This document shows, one piece after another, positions 22,601 to 23,537 of a DNA stretch of 23,537 nt (positions are counted from its first letter, which is position 1; the number at the start of each line of letters is the position of its first letter). The notes below the pieces were generated by a model. The model was given only the letters and a program-made list of their open reading frames with translations. It did not search any database and was not told the origin of the DNA. Origin of the DNA: Oppiella nova (lineage: Eukaryota > Arthropoda > Arachnida > Sarcoptiformes > Oppiidae); contig CAJPVJ010000398.1 in NCBI GenBank assembly GCA_905397405.1, positions 2,931 through 26,467 on the forward strand. The letters are read 5' to 3'. The position numbers and the translations under genes were made by a program.

Positions 22601-22667
<67 letters not shown>
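22583..22667. repeat. 85-bp pure purine tract, (GAAA)n-(GA)n
   Basis: An uninterrupted purine strand: GAAA-type units up to about 22630, then a perfect GA run to 22667. It is the longest microsatellite in the window. Long mirror-like purine tracts can form intramolecular triplex DNA, which is a general property and is not shown here. The minus-strand frame that crosses it encodes a Ser/Leu/Phe repeat and is not a gene. Confidence 0.97.
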
Positions 22668-22669
<2 letters not shown>

Positions 22670-23537
22670 GTATACAAATGAGATATAATTAAGCGTTGAA
22701 TTCGGCGCCGAATGAAGTGTTTCTCTTTGAGGTAGACTTTAATCCTCAATAGAATTAGTAATTTTCGGTGTTTTCTGAGTGTATTATTTGGCGTAAAACC
22801 AATTTCTAGAGTCAATCCCTATCCCTATATTAAAGCCAGAAAACTCTGAGTTCAAAAGTTGTATAAAAGCTGTCAATTCGTTTTTAATGATATATGATAT
22901 TTACTTCCAAATACTTGACTTTATATCCCGGATGAGAAACATTGTCTGATTGTATGCAAGTGTACGTATGTGTGTGTCGGGTCGGCCGCTCTATCTCTTT
23001 TGCCGTACATTCAGTACTTATAATAAGAAAATTTGTCTAAAAGACCAAAAAAGCATTAATGCATGAGATGTTAAGGCCTTTCACTTTGTTCTCACATGAA
23101 CTTCACTTTAAAAAGTTTATTATAAAAAAATACTTTTATTTCGTTTTCGTACATAACTATAGAATTGAGAGCTGAATGACTAAATAGTTAGCGAAACAAC
23201 AAAAGTGAGAATTAGTTTGAATAGTTTATTACAAAAAATCTAAAGTTTTTTGCTTTTAAACACTTGTTATTATTATTGCATTAATGTCGTAGACTTGTGC
23301 GACTCGACCACCTACTATACCATATCTACCACTCCTTAATGACCACAATAATTAAGAGAGAATTGGGGGAACGGGTCCTCCAGAGGCTAAACAACTGGTC
23401 ACGTATTACTCATTTTGTTATATAACACAAGTTTTATTGTCTTTTAAGCATTTAACTTAATTTCTTGTATGAAATCTCGTAAATAAGCATTTAATACAAA
23501 AACACGTTTTCAAGTCTCAATCAATTTTCACTTTTCT
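22668..23537. other. Terminal non-coding region
   Basis: AT-rich sequence with slightly GC-richer spots near 22975-23005 (GTGTGTCGGGTCGGCCGC) and 23365-23400. I see no gene, RNA or repeat before the window ends. Confidence 0.4.

Noticed and set aside
1-23537. CRISPR array, prophage, bacterial operon or toxin system
   Set aside because: The intron-containing gene, spacer lengths and AT-rich microsatellite-laden background are eukaryotic. No regularly spaced repeats or bacterial gene organisation occur.

Overview
This window looks like arthropod nuclear DNA. It is strongly AT-rich, has one protein gene with a 59-bp GT-AG intron, carries many (GA)n/(CT)n microsatellites, and has no bacterial-style operon or ribosome-binding-site organisation. 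A carbonyl-reductase-type SDR beside an intronless F-box/LRR gene in a very AT-rich background would fit an acariform mite. That placement is an inference from general character, not from a diagnostic marker.

Layout. Positions 285-1183 hold a complete two-exon carbonyl reductase gene with all SDR catalytic residues. After about 1 kb of AT-rich spacer comes an intact intronless F-box/leucine-rich-repeat gene (2345-3772). Its 5' end, including the start codon and first 21 codons, lies inside a perfect 128-bp tandem duplication (2154-2409). From 3773 to the end (about 19.8 kb) I find no convincing protein-coding gene, rRNA or intact tRNA. This gene-poor stretch holds a second tandem duplication with the same 128-bp period (4177-4431), a 98% identical 279-bp direct repeat pair (5871-6149 and 6407-6684), eight GA/CT microsatellites (all beyond 7.2 kb), and a compound rearrangement at 13890-14676. 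That rearrangement combines a perfect 91-bp inverted repeat with a perfect 128-bp direct repeat.

The most notable result is structural. Three unrelated sequences are each duplicated perfectly over 127 or 128 bp. Equal lengths at independent loci suggest unmerged overlaps from a de Bruijn assembly with k near 127, or chimeric joins, rather than biology. This matters because one of them creates an apparent upstream ORF in front of the F-box gene. If the duplications are real, they are very young and point to a shared mechanism.

The two genes show no functional link: one is a cytosolic NADPH-dependent reductase, the other a putative substrate adaptor of an SCF ubiquitin ligase. I found no convincing new multi-gene system in the window.
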